A stretch of 64,000 bases of DNA from Stenocarpella maydis (GCA_002270565.1 NQMI01000069.1:62001-126000), one strand, 5' to 3'; positions 11,330-23,268 are shown, numbered from the stretch's first letter. Notes: a model not told the origin generated them from the sequence alone. Translations and numbers: made by a program.

Positions 11330-12670
11330 TCTTAACTAAGAATTAAATGCTATAATTAGAATTAACTATTAATCTAGAAAGATACTATAGATCATAAAGA
11401 ATAAAATAAGTTAATTAAGGAAATATATAAGGCACTAGTATATAGCTACTAAGGTATTATAGTAATAATTAAGAGGATTTAGCAGATTTACTAAATTCCT
11501 AACCTTAAGAAGAAGGTTAAAGATATTATTAGCAAATATAACTCATATAATAAAAACAAGCCTCGAAACACATACTATATAGACTCTTGAAACCCTTACT
11601 AATACCTACAACTATATAGTTATTTATTAGTTTAGACTTTATCATTAAGCTACCTCTTTTATAAGAACCCTTAACTAGAGTATTATTTAATAGTATTTTA
11701 GTAGTAGTTTGCCAACTCAGTAAGTATATATATTTTATATTATATAAGGAAGCTAGTATAGTAAAGCAACTTATATATATATTCCTATAAATTATTATAA
11801 GCATTTATAGAATACTATATAAGATTATCTCAAATGAAGATAAACTCTTTATTTTAAACTTCTAGAAGTTATTAATAAAGCAACTTAAAGCAAAATATAA
11901 ACTCTTAACTATAATATATCTATAGATAGATAGATAAATAGAATGAATTAACTAGATTATAGAACAAGACCTTCAAAACTATATTAACTAATTATAGGAT
12001 AATTAGGTTAAACTACTACTACTAGCATAATTTGCCTATAATAGTACAACCATTAGTACAACTAAATAGTTACCTTTCTTTAGAATCTATAGATGTAGGC
12101 CCCAGGTATACTATAAGCTATTATTAGATATAATATTAATAGAATTAGTAGAATAAAAAGTAATATAAATTAGGTAGATCTAGAACGATATTTAAATAGA
12201 ACTCTCTTTTATGTGGGAATAAATAATAAAATATATATATTAGAAAATAATTAGGGGACTAATTTCTAAGAAAGAAGATAAAGTCTATCTTCTTTACTAA
12301 AATATTAAAACTAAGTAACTTAGCAATAAGCTTAACTATAAGAAAATCAGCCCCTTTAAAATTTTATAAAAATAATTAGATACCAACTATAAACTTTTAC
12401 TACTTAAAGGAATAAGATAGTATAATAACTTATATATTTTACTTCTAAAACTAGCACCTAAGAATATAAAGATTGAAATATAGATTAAAACTTTTAATAA
12501 ATATATAAGGAATATAAAGTAGAAAACATTATAAACTTAAGGTAGTATTAAAAAACAATGGAATACCTAATTAAATAGAAAGGTTATAATACTAGCGAAA
12601 ATATATAGAAACCAGAATAGAACCTTACGTACTATAAATAACTCTTAAAGGATTTTAAGGCCTAAAACTC
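11330..12670 (+). mobile_element. RIPed Ty3/Gypsy integrase with chromodomain
   Basis: Plus-strand reading shows an integrase zinc region at about 11,418-11,560 (EIYKAL...YNSYNKNKPRN, with His and both late Cys replaced by Tyr). Next comes an integrase C-terminal core at about 11,900-12,330 with FAYNSTT and KEEDKVYLL-like and NKLNYKKISPFKI blocks. A chromodomain follows at about 12,510-12,660 (EYKVENIINL...YLIK, KGYNTSENI, KDFKA). This order is typical of chromodomain-bearing Gypsy elements (chromoviruses). Stops replace expected Gln and Trp codons throughout. No reverse transcriptase precedes it, so the element is truncated as well as mutated. Chromodomains in this group are thought to steer integration to heterochromatin, which fits the setting. 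Confidence 0.85.
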
Positions 12671-13970
12671 AGCCCTAGTTAAACTAACTACTAACTAATA
12701 AAAATAACTTAGGAGAGCCAATAAGGCCTACTAAGCAGTCTAATAACTAGGCCAGTTAAGCCATTAATTAATAAAAAGGTCTACTAGTTAAAGGCCCTAT
12801 CAGTTAAGAACTTAACTAGTAGAGGCTAAATATGCAGGCCACTCAACTAGTTAAACCTTCAACCAGTTAAGGATTTAACTAAGCAGCCACTTAACTAGTT
12901 TAGTAATCTATTAAACGAATATTCTACTAGTTAACCTATTTACTAATTAACTGCTCAATTAGTTAAGCATTCCATCAATTAATTAGCTTATTAGTATATT
13001 TATCTACTAATACAAAAATTAAGTACCACCAGACAAGCTACCTATAAGTATATCCTCCTTACTACCAACATTCAGCAATTTTAACTAATTAATATTTTTA
13101 TCCACTATAATACTCTAATTAAAAACCCTCAATTTATCCCTAGAGCGCAATTATGCCTCCTATGCTACCATTCCACCAGCCTCTTCTATGGAGCTATAAC
13201 GTATAGCCTCAGCAGATTACTTAGTAATTTATGCATGCTTAGCTTTAGCCTCTTCCTTTTCCATACAATTAAACTCCTTTACAGAATCTAAGCCTTAATA
13301 AATAGCCTAGCATATCTTCTTTAATTATATCTTCTTTTATTTCCATAAATACTCCGGCTTAATAGCAGAATCCCAAAGATACTTCTTCTCATCCTTAATC
13401 TAGTCCTCTAGCTTCTTATACTAAAGAGAGATTTTTTAAATATCTATAAAAAAGGGACCTAAGATATTATATAATGAGAGACCTAAACAAACACACTTAA
13501 TATGATAAGAAGAATCCAATAGCAAAACCTAATATAACTCTATACTATAGTCCTTATACAAGAAATAGGAGGGCATCTAAATATAGTTTTAATGAATAAC
13601 CCTAATAATTAACTTAAGTCGTAAATAAGCTGTAGATATATAAAAATTCCCAACTCTATTTAATATAATGGATTAAGAAGCCATAAATAAAATATAATAA
13701 ATGAAAATAATATATAGAGTACTTTTAGGGATAAAAGAGATAAGAAGGGAGATAGTATTATAAACTAATATAATAGTACCCTAGGGACCCATTCTATTAA
13801 CCTAGGCTAGTAAAAATAGATGCTATGATGCAACTCTATAGGCACTTAATAGTAGAGTTAGCAGACTCTAGAGTTAGGATCTAGGACCTACTAATAGCTA
13901 GACTATAAGGACTATATTCATATTTTATATGTTCCACTATAGTAACTATAGATATAGGCAATATAGCCAC
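12671..13970. other. AT-rich repeat DNA with AGTTAA-rich tract
   Basis: Positions 12,745-12,980 carry the words AGTTAA and TTAACT every 10-25 bp (for example ACTAGTTAA at several places). This may be the decayed low-complexity tail of the integrase polyprotein. From about 13,480 down to 13,140 the minus strand has a charged, coiled-coil-like reading (KKLEDQIKDEKKYLWDSA, then KEEAKAKHA) with TAA/TAG in place of Gln codons. It suggests part of a second, minus-strand element, but I cannot name the family. Confidence 0.45.
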
Positions 13971-14210
13971 CTAAAGAGTTGGAATATATAAGGATATGGT
14001 TATCACTATAGTAAATAGCTTTTATAGAACAGACTCTTTAGTTATCAATCTAAGTGTTCAGTCCTATTAACTGGATAGCCTTACAGCTTCTGATTATACT
14101 CTCTTCGTTGAACAGTGTCTTCATATACTGCAAACTCAGTCAAGTACTACCTTTGTGCCGCCCTACTAACATAAACCCTACAGGTTACGTACTAAACCCC
14201 ATAAAGGTTT
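13971..14210 (-). repeat. 240-bp inverted repeat, right copy
   Basis: Reverse-complement partner of 10,815-11,054. This copy keeps more C and G, as if less RIPed. Together the copies bound 3,396 bp that include the chromodomain-type integrase remnant on the plus strand. Confidence 0.8.
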
Positions 14211-14870
14211 GGTTTAATCCTTACAAGAAGGAGATTCACATTTAAAAATTATAATTTAATTAAATAATCAAGCTTTTCCTTATATAGCTAAAGATAAAGG
14301 CTTACTTTAAATAAGCTTCTATAATTCCACTATTCTAATAATCAACGAATTTAATAAACTTAATAATAAATAGCTAGGGAAAGTTAAATTAAGACTTAAT
14401 ATTCTTCCTATTAGCTACTTAAATCCTTAAGGCTTTAATATTTTAATTCTTCCTTAATTAGAGCTTTAAGTAATAAAAAAGGAAGCCCCTAAGCTAAATC
14501 CTTTTAAAAGGAGAGTAATCTTTATTTATCAAGGTTAAGTAGGCTATTAAACCTTCTAAATTACATAAAATAAAGCCTTGAATAACTCTAATTTATTATA
14601 AATAAAGCTAATAAATCGTCTTAATAGTTAAAAAGAGGCCCCTAAGATAACTAACTTTTTACTAGCTTAATTTATTATTAAACTAATTAAATAGTGTAAT
14701 ATAAAAGACATACTAGATCTTAAAGGCATACATAATAAATATATTATACTTAATTATAATAATAGTATTATAACTTTTATTTTTAAATATTGCTTTATAA
14801 TTATTTAATTAATATATATTTAAAGTTTAATAAAAAGAAAAAATCCTTTATTAAGATATTTAAGTTTTCC
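14211..14870. other. AT-rich degraded repeat, no gene
   Basis: Very AT-rich sequence with stops in all frames. A plus-strand reading at about 14,420-14,620 is weakly protein-like once TAA/TAG are read through, but no family is recognisable. Confidence 0.5.
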
Positions 14871-16160
14871 TAGAGGGTGGGTATAAATGCATTTATAAAT
14901 ATATGCAGTTGTGGGGCGGCCGGAAGGGGGGCCCTACCGGAAGCCGGGGCAACAATGTTATGGTCTGCTTCATTAGACTTCGTTCAAGACTATTTCAGTT
15001 ATACTCAACAAATGCCCAGGTCTACCGACAGTAAGCTCGAAAGCTTTTACCCGCAGGATTTGATCCAGGTCAGCGTTGCTTGGGTCCAGGCAGACAAACT
15101 TAAAGCAAGATCCTACTTGCAACGAGCCGCACAGCAGTATGGGCCATGGGGGCGCCCGCCATACGGTTCTTTGGCACCCCAGACCATCTAGATTCGAACG
15201 GAGATGGTTGATTTTCTCAAATAGTTATCTATTAGCAATGCGCTTTCAAGTCTATGGGTTCCATTTGGACTAGGTCGTATTACGGAATCACCGCTCTTAC
15301 TCCTACGGCTGACAAGGTCGCTGTGAAGGATTCTCTTAGCCTGGCTTCGAACCCACTTTCTCCCACACTTTTCTAAGCTCAAGCCCAGCCCGGGACTTTC
15401 TTACATCACCAAGGTGTCCATTCATGCTGACTGTAAACTACCTCCAACTAGAAAATTGAAGCGCAGAACCTGCTGAATCATAGAAAGGGTATTTGGAACG
15501 GGTGAGCACGCGGGCGTTTCGGGAGAGACGCATCATTCAGGTAGGACAGCAGGAACCAGAGCAGAAATCAGGTTGCATATGTGGCCGCTCTCGTGTTATG
15601 TGGTTGCTCTGCCCATTTGTGGATTATTAAACTGGGGCCTTAAGCTCAAGTAGTGTGCAAAAGTACCCAGCATGCATCAGGGATGCGGTGTGTTAGATTC
15701 CTCACAGCAGCCGGACAGCTCGTCTTCTGACCCCTTTCAATTGGACCAACTGCATGCCGAGGCTAATCTCCCCACCCCCTGTCCAGTAAGATCTCACTTG
15801 CGCAGGCCAACTACATTACTGTCTCCTTGACTGCCTCGATCGGGATCCCATGATACTCTGTTGGCTCACTGGAGTTGACCTTGCTGAGCTGGCAAGGAAC
15901 TCCAGTGGGCCCGCGGTACGCAATAGATTCCTTTTATTTGTTCTCTCTAAAAACCATATTCTGGATTCCGATGGCCGAGATTTGTGAACTCTCTGTCTTG
16001 CCCCTCACGTGTGCGACAGAGTAAGCCCTTTCTCCCTCGGCGAGTCCTCCAGTGATCGTATCGCCAGGTCGAACACTTGAAGAATCCTTCCAGCAGAGGC
16101 GCATCTCAAAGTCTTATTTTCGGAAAGTAAACAAACTGAGAGAGACCAATTGACAAGCAA
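14871..16160. other. Non-RIPed island of unknown origin
   Basis: The composition jumps from AT-rich to balanced at about 14,870. Open frames at 14,877-15,191 (+) and 15,188-15,382 (-) show no domain I recognise, and no intron signals join them. The block looks unlike either the RIPed repeats or the housekeeping genes. It could be single-copy host DNA, an organelle-derived insert or a short transferred segment; the sequence alone does not decide. Confidence 0.4.
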
Positions 16161-16968
16161 CCCGCCATGGCTCCCAAGTACGGTGTGATCCACGGTACGT
16201 CGAATTCCAATATGGGGGCATGTATTCTGCCTTCACATGCTGAAAAAAGATTCGACCAGGGGTCTCCTCGGACCAGAACCAAAGATACTGCCCATCAAGC
16301 TACGATCAGAGCCTGTCATCAAACACCCAATCAGATTCTTCAATCGGCTCCAAGGAGGCATTAAAACTATTTGAGATTGAGCTGGCGAAGTTGAAACAAA
16401 TGGGCAAAACAGAACAGAACACGAATAATTTCACAAATGTGTGACAAACTAGCGACGAGAATTAAGACGCTTCGTTTTGCTGACATTTTCTAGGCCGCCA
16501 AATCCCATGACCAGGGGAAGAAATTGAGAAAGAAATAAAGCGAAAAGGGTCTCTGGTGCAAGTTTCAAGGTTACAAAGATCAGGTACGGCACTGGAGTCT
16601 TGCAAGAAAATATAATTAATGATTTGAGCAAGATCATGATTCGTCTTCACACATGGGTTGAAACTGGGATGGAACTAGGGTATTGAAACGGGAATGGCCA
16701 TGTACCATGGGTAGATCGATACTATAATTATCTGCCGAAGTGGTTGCATATGATGCCATATTTGTACATGTGAGCCTTAAAATACGGCAAGCCGTCTAGG
16801 CATTCTCAAGTAGGTTAGCTGTCATTTCATGGTAGACACGGTACCTAGGTAATGGCTCGAATCTGAGACCCACTCAAGATGACAGCATGTATTGCTGCAG
16901 GGCGAGAAGCCAGAACGGCAATGAAAATTTGAGTCTCTGGGTGAGGTTCCGTGACTCCATCAGCTGGG
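16161..16968. other. No gene supported
   Basis: Balanced-composition DNA without a convincing gene. A short frame starting at 16,167 ends at a possible splice donor (GTACGT) but no continuing exon could be found in phase. Confidence 0.4.
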
Positions 16969-17040
16969 TACCTCATAGTCCGATAGTACCTCATAGTCCG
17001 ATGGTACCTCATATTCTGATGGTACCTCATAGTCTGATGG
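16969..17040. repeat. 18-bp minisatellite, four copies
   Basis: The unit TACCTCATAGTCYGATGG is repeated four times head to tail at 16,969, 16,987, 17,005 and 17,023, with one to three differences between copies. The 18-bp period would keep a reading frame, but no gene is evident around it. Confidence 0.95.
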
Positions 17041-17606
17041 ATCTGCTATGGCCCTGGGTTCTGGCAATGATTCGTCGCAATTGCCTGCCTTTGCATCACC
17101 AAACCACACGAGACATTCACATTGTACGGCAGTCTGAACTAAAAGTTGGTCGCCGCGGCGTGGAAATGCATTGCTTCAGTGTCCTTTACATTTCCGCAAG
17201 TAAGGGCATGTTGCAGAAAATAAAAACGGGTCTTTAAATCAGACGGCTTCCGCGTTGTAGCACTTGAGGTAAACTAGACATGAGGTGTGTTGAGGTACGT
17301 ATAGGCCTTAGCCTCGGCGATTATATAACTACGTCTTCAAGGTGATGATTATAAGACCGCGTGGTAATTTATTAGTGCTTGAAGAAGGGGAATCATGATG
17401 GAAGAAGACTAGCTCCTTGCTCTAGTATTCGGATATATAATAGGCCATTATAGTAGGTTCTTTAATTTGCTCAGTTGATCAAAATTGGTGAAGAAATAGT
17501 TCTCACGTCCTTTCGGCGGGCTGGAAACATTTCTGCACCACATGACAGAAATTTCATCATGCGTGCATTGCAATCATAGTTAATTTTGTTTTTAATCCGG
17601 TCTCAA

Positions 17607-17687
17607 TCCCCCCTTACCCCCGCTTTCTTTCTTTTCATATAGAAAAAAAGAGCTACGGTGGCCTCCATATATTCGTAAAAGCCACTG
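17607..17687. repeat. Dispersed short repeat, copy A
   Basis: C/T-rich tract, TTTCTTTC, an A-run, then GGTGGCCTCC and TTCGTAAA. The same layout recurs at 19,331-19,412 and 45,725-45,829. Copy A ends exactly where the first MITE-like element begins. Confidence 0.6.
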
Positions 17688-18542
17688 TAACGTCCCTAGC
17701 CAACTTTCCGCCCCCTCCCTAATTCAGCCCCCCACTTATCATACTCAACACCCCCTTTTTAACTACCTATTATTCATTCTACAAAAATATTAAAAATCCT
17801 TAGTTTTTAAGTTATATATATAAAATAATAATATTTATATATACTATACTTCCCTAATCTATTACTAAATCTATATTTTAAAATAATTTCTAAATATACT
17901 AGTAGTATATTATTAAGGATTACCAAGATAATATAAGGAGTTATTAATAAAATAATTCTTATATATATTTATTTATATATAAAAGTAATAAAACATTTAT
18001 ATAATGAAATACATAAAATAAATATTAAATATTAATAATTTAATACTTATACTAATAAGAAAACTGCTTATAAATAAAAAACTTAACTTTTATATTTTTC
18101 TTAAAAAAGGTTTTTATAAAAAAATCTAATATTAAGTTTTTATTAATGAAAGAATATATTTATAATAACAAGATCTAAAATATTTAATAATATATAGATT
18201 AAATAGTATTTTTCTAAAGAAATTAAAATTCTAGCTGAATTCTATAATATAATATTAAGGAAAATAAGTTATAGCTAATATATTAGTACTTTTATATGTT
18301 TTATTAGGAATCCTTAATGATCTAAATATATAAAATTTAAAAGTTATTTTAAGAATAATAATATTATATATTTATTTTGAAAAGCTGTTCTCTTATAATC
18401 ACTTTAAAATGGTATTCTTTAAGCCTAAGTTTAGGGTTATAGGATTTTGTTTAAATTTAATATTACTATTTGAAATGTGTGAGTTTGTATAGGAAAGGGG
18501 GGCCGAATCAGGGGGGGGGCCGAAAGTGGGTTAGGGACGTTA
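17688..18542. mobile_element. MITE-like element with terminal inverted repeats, copy 1
   Basis: An 855-bp unit bounded by TA + ACGTCCCTAGCCAACTTTC on the left and the inverted form GAAAGTGGGTTAGGGACGT + TA on the right. The terminal inverted repeat runs about 50-60 bp and includes a C-run. The interior is very AT-rich and has no open frame. A second copy of nearly the same length lies at 22,169-23,021 and aligns along the interior. TA flanks fit a Tc1/mariner-type target duplication, so I infer a non-autonomous DNA transposon. Alternatively it could be a RIPed, internally deleted larger element. Confidence 0.85.
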
Positions 18543-19330
18543 ATCATAACCTGGGTAGTGATGTCTCCAGGGAAAAGGTCCACAGTTCTTGCATGATCCA
18601 ACTCAATTATTATAGTTACTGAATCGCTTTCGCAAGTAGGTTCTAAAGTTGGAATACGGCTTCACTGTAATGACTGGTGATACTTTGGCTGGGAAGTGAC
18701 AAAGGACACATTTGCAAACCATAGATGGCCAGAAGGAATTGGCTCATCGATAGTTTCGTGATCAACTTAGAAGATGTTAACATTCACTGCCAAAATTTTA
18801 TTACATAGACTTGACTGGCCCATTTTTCCTGCCGTGGGTGGAGGCATATGAACACGCGAGGACTACTAGTAGATTAAATCCAAGTGCCTATTTCATAACT
18901 ACATGGGAAATTAGGCACGAATAACCATATATGCAATTCTTGCAATGTTGCCACGGATCATAAAGCCTATTGTGCTAAAGGACACCTCAAAAGAGGAATG
19001 TTGTAATACTATTTACCAAGAGTAATTACCACTGTGGCCTACGCTTCATACATACGTACCTGGGTACTGCACACCAATTCTCACGACTGGAAGAAGATGG
19101 GTGAGGTGGTATATGCGACTCTTTATGATATTTCCCTTCTTTTAGGCGATTCCTTTTCTCTCTCGATACGATGGATTATCAATTGATTCCATCAAAGAAG
19201 GAATTCCTGTCGACCCTTGATTAAATAACTGATGATAATACATAAAAGAATCCAAATCCAATACCAAAATGCTGTTACTCGCCAGGCAGGTATCTCTCGT
19301 TGCCTGGTTTCGTTTTTCATCCAGTCACAA
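18543..19330. other. No gene recognised
   Basis: Balanced-composition DNA between the first MITE-like element and the secreted protein gene. I see no open frame or RNA gene worth naming. Confidence 0.5.
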
Positions 19331-19412
19331 TTCCCTTTCTTTCTTTTTTTTTAAAAAAAAAAAAAAAAAGAAAAAGGAGCCGCGGCGGTCCCTTCATGCA
19401 TCCGTAAATCCC
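19331..19412. repeat. Dispersed short repeat, copy B
   Basis: T-run, A-run (17 As), then GCCGCGGCGGTCCCTTCATG and CCGTAAA. It shares layout and end sequence with copies at 17,607 and 45,725. On the minus strand its TTTACG end overlaps the proposed last exon of the small secreted protein gene. Confidence 0.6.
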
Positions 19413-19906
19413 TCGTAACACTGTTCAACAGGGGAAGTGTCAGTCAGAACAGAAAAGGCCAAGGAGAAGACCGTCATTCGGGTCAGGAAGTACTCACACA
19501 AAGGCTGACTACATCGCTTCCACAGGACTCGGAGCTCGTGTCAGCGTGGCAGAGATATGAGAGCCCGGTGGTTGGATCATCGTATAGTTCGATGTTCTTT
19601 GTGCCTACGGTACAGAGGAAGTACTGTGAGATGCATGGGCCGATGGAGGTGTTGATCTGCAGGTTTTGGACGGTCTTGCAACTATTATCGTAGACATTAT
19701 CTGGAAATCTGTTAGTGGTCTAACTTCAAGCGAAGAAACCTAGTTCGTTCTGGCAAGCGTTCTGGGGACGTCTTACACTGTGTGGAACCGGTTCCGAGGT
19801 CTACTGGGGTTCCGATGGCGAGGTTCGACCCGGTACAGACTGCATAGGCGGTGTCAAAGGCGCCGAAGATGGCAATGGAAGCGAGAGAAATTGTCGAGGA
19901 TCTCAT
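19394..19906 (-). CDS. Small secreted cysteine-rich protein
   Basis: Proposed three exons on the minus strand: 19,906-19,777, 19,700-19,498 and 19,420-19,394, giving 119 residues. Intron 1 (76 nt) has donor GTAAGA, branch CACTAAC and acceptor TTCCAG; intron 2 (77 nt) has donor GTGAGT, branch CTGAC and acceptor AACAG. If intron 2 is not spliced, the protein ends at 19,483. Residues 1-22 form a signal peptide (Met-Arg, hydrophobic core, then AYA before the likely cleavage). The mature part is about 97 residues with eight Cys in the spliced model and seven in the unspliced one; the even number favours splicing. An ATG five codons upstream (19,921) is possible. No family is recognised. A small cysteine-rich secreted protein next to RIPed repeats is the usual profile of a candidate effector, but that role is inference. 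Confidence 0.7.
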
Positions 19907-19921
19907 TTTGGCTTGTGGCAA

Positions 19922-22168
19922 TCGTTCGTAGTTGAATGGCTGGTGGGGGGATAAGAAACATATGTTTCCCCTGCAAGTCCAGGGTCGATGCCAAGCTCGA
20001 CTTTATACTTTTCAACTCTGTGGTTGCTCGTGGCCATTGCTTGAAAGGCTTGGTTGGGCTCATTGCTCTGCGTTGCCGCTTCTACTACTTCTACACCTGA
20101 TACAGTCGCCTTTCCTCATTGAGCAAGTGATCTCGTATAAAATGGGGTTGCTTGCGCGGAATGTGGGATTATTGTTCCCAAGGCGTCGCGGTTCCTGCAT
20201 ATTCAATTTAAGCCACAGCATTAAGAGATCAGGTCCGATTGGGTAACCACTAAGCACGGTCCCCTTTCCCTTGATTAGTGGCTGCAAAACGGCTATGACG
20301 GCAAGCGAAAGGCTTGTTTGCGCCCTGAAAAGCTTGTCGTTTGGCCAATAGCTTCAGACACAAATAGCACGTCCATGCTCGTATCGCCGACTTCCTTTTT
20401 CCAGCATGGCGCCGCGCCGAGCGTAACTTCAACGTTACCCGAGTGTCGGGCCCGAGAGCAGAGTCCCGGCCTTCTGTTAACCGTGCATTGATACTGGCCC
20501 CGGGAATACACCGGCCAATTGAAGCACCGGGTGCCCAATGTCACTTTGCCCCTGAATGAGAGCTCGGTCAGCTCTCATCGGTCCATCTCATGTCATAATC
20601 CACGCGGGTTGCCCGACCAAGCCTTCGGGTCGAGCGCAGGAGCGATGCGCTCGTGCGGGATACTTAGATGGCTTGAGTCTAGCTCAGTCTTTCCACTACA
20701 CATACGCCGGGCTGAAAGGACTGCAGAGGCAAGCAGCCATCTGTCCGTGACTTTTCCAGCTGGCCCTTCATCTTCTGCCGGGGCGGAAGAAGCCAGCCAT
20801 GCTCTTGAGATGAAGCAGCTACGGTAGTCTCATGATCAGTACCTAGGTACGTGGTTCAAGCTAAACTGCAGGTTTTGACTTTCGTGAAGATCATCTCCAT
20901 GCATACATCATGCAAACTATCAAGTATCCTCAGTGCTTTGCTGTAAGTCCAGCATTAATCAGCGACGTCGGGACGGAAGCCGAAAACGATAGTCAGAGCG
21001 TATCTCACTGGACAAGACTCGTAGTTGTTCCTGAACCATCATTTAAGCCAGCACCCCCTCTCCAAACGATGTCCACAAGACTCCTTTGCTAACATCGTCG
21101 CTCCGGATTCCGTCCCCCACCCACCCACACACATACTGTTCAACAGCCAGTAGTAAATCCAAATAAAATCCAATAACCCTAACTATAGTATCATATTATA
21201 GGGATTCAAAAAGGAAATTCATATTAATATATTTTATAAATTCTCTATAGCTTTGGCTTTCCCGTACGGGCTATCACGTCGTGAAACGTAGGGGTCTCAA
21301 TGAGGTTCCATTGGTCGATTCTTTGTTGTGGAGGGGAGAGTTTTGTAGAGCTGCAGCCCCCTTTAGATCTAGCTATAGGTGTACGGGGGCGCTATCGATA
21401 ACACTAGACTGAGGAACGAGTCACCGAGTGCTCAGTGCTCAGCGCCCTCTGGGCATGGGCAGACCACTATTCCAACATTCTTAATTATTTTAATAATTTT
21501 AGAATAAGTCTTTAATAAAAGAATATAAAACTTTATTTAAAAAGGTATGAAATAAATTATGAAAGTATTTTTATTTAAATGTTCTTTTAAAGTGCTATAG
21601 ATTAACCTCAGGCTTAGAGGTATTAGGCTTTATTTAATAACAGATTGAAATGTACGAGGGGGGTGGCGGAATCCAGAGCGACGATGTCAAAGTGATAGCT
21701 TACTGCTTGCGGGCTCTTTTGAACACCTTCATTTGAGTTGTTTGGCTGAGTTCTTGCTCGTATCCCAATTCCTGCCTCTCAGTTCTGGAACCTCGGAAAC
21801 CATGCGAAGATGGCACAATAGATACTTAAAAGATGAGGCTGACAAATTTGCGCCTTGTATAGGTAATATGTGAGGTTATGAGTATAACAATTGTTTACCA
21901 GCGTCAAAATATTAACTCTCTCCACAGTAGAGGTTCGGGATTCTAGTTGCATGATCTTGAAGTTTCCGAGGGTGAGTATCAGTCCAACACAGTTTGCAAT
22001 TTCTAGGTAATGCAAGACAAATTAGTAAAAGTCATCCCGACTGCTTGCTTGGATTAGTTATATCATATTGGTAAAAAATCGGATATATAAAGATAATGGT
22101 AAATAACTGCGAATTTTGAATAAATAATTATAGGCATAACTATAAGAAACAGAGTTTAAAATACTACT
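19922..22168. other. Intergenic DNA, no gene supported
   Basis: Several overlapping open frames on both strands (20.0-20.9 kb) lack domains and consistent codon pattern. The word TACCTAGGTAC occurs at about 20,841. An AT-rich patch at 21,480-21,650 looks RIPed. I see no RNA gene. Confidence 0.5.
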
Positions 22169-23021
22169 TAACGTCCCTAGCCAACTTTCAGCCCCCCCCT
22201 AATTCAGTTTACCACTTCTTATACTAAACATATCCTTTTTAACTACCTATTATTAATTCTAAAAAAATATCAAAAATACCTAGTTTTGAAATTTATATAT
22301 ATAAGAGGATAATGTTTATATAAACTATACTTTTCTAATTAATTTTAAATCTATATTTTAAAACTAATTTTTAAACATATAACTATAAAAGTATTAAGGA
22401 TTACTAAGAAACTATAAGGAGTTCTTAACAATACTATTTTTAAGTTTATTTAATTATATATAAAAGTTGTGAAATATTTACATAATAGAATATATAAAAT
22501 AAATATTAAATATTAATAGTTTGAAACTTTTATTAAAACATTTTTTATAAATAAAAAACTTAAATTTTATATTTTTCTTAAGAAAAGTTTTCATAGGAAA
22601 GTTTAATATTAAGTTTTTATTAATAAAATAATATATTTATAATAGAAAGACCTAAAGTATTTAATAATATATAGATTAAATAGTATTATTTTAAAGAGAT
22701 GAAAATTTCAGGTAAGTTTTATAATTTAATATAATTGAAAATAAGCTATAACTAATATATTAGCACTTTTATATATTTTGTTAGGAATCCTTAACAATGT
22801 AAATATATAACATTTAAAAGTTATTTTAAGAATAAGTATATTATATATTCATTTTTAAAAAATCATTCTCTTATAATGCCTTTAAAATGCTACTTCTTGA
22901 GTCTAAAGTTAGGGTTATATGATTTTATTTGAATTTAATATTATTGTTTGAAATATGTGAGTTTATGTGAGAAAAGGGGGCCGAATCAGGGGGGGGGGCC
23001 GAAAGTGGGCCAGGGACGTTA
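22169..23021. mobile_element. MITE-like element with terminal inverted repeats, copy 2
   Basis: An 853-bp copy of the element at 17,688, with the same TA-flanked ACGTCCCT ends, the same C/G runs beside the ends and an alignable AT-rich interior. Differences between copies are spread along the length. It has no coding capacity. Confidence 0.85.
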
Positions 23022-23268
23022 TTAAATGATATCATTATGTTAATAATGTCGTAGAATAGATAAGGAGTATATTGTAATATATATATATTCTTAAACTGAT
23101 GAGCAAGCATTTCTCTTTTTACCTGCTTCAAGAGTGAGCAGTTATGTAAAAGCTTGTATGTATATTCATTAGGTTCCAGGAGTTAAAGCAATGGATGTGA
23201 GTTCCTTGAATCCAGTATTTATTATCATGGAAACTAGCTAGGGAGGTGCGAGCCTAACTTCTTTCAGT

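Noticed and set aside
15300..15370. B-box-like GGCTTCGAACCC
   Set aside because: The flanking bases do not form a T-stem or cloverleaf.
16140..16364. Possible gene start MAPKYGVIHG followed by donor GTACGT
   Set aside because: The only nearby acceptor (about 16,494) joins out of phase to a short basic tail, and no family is recognised.
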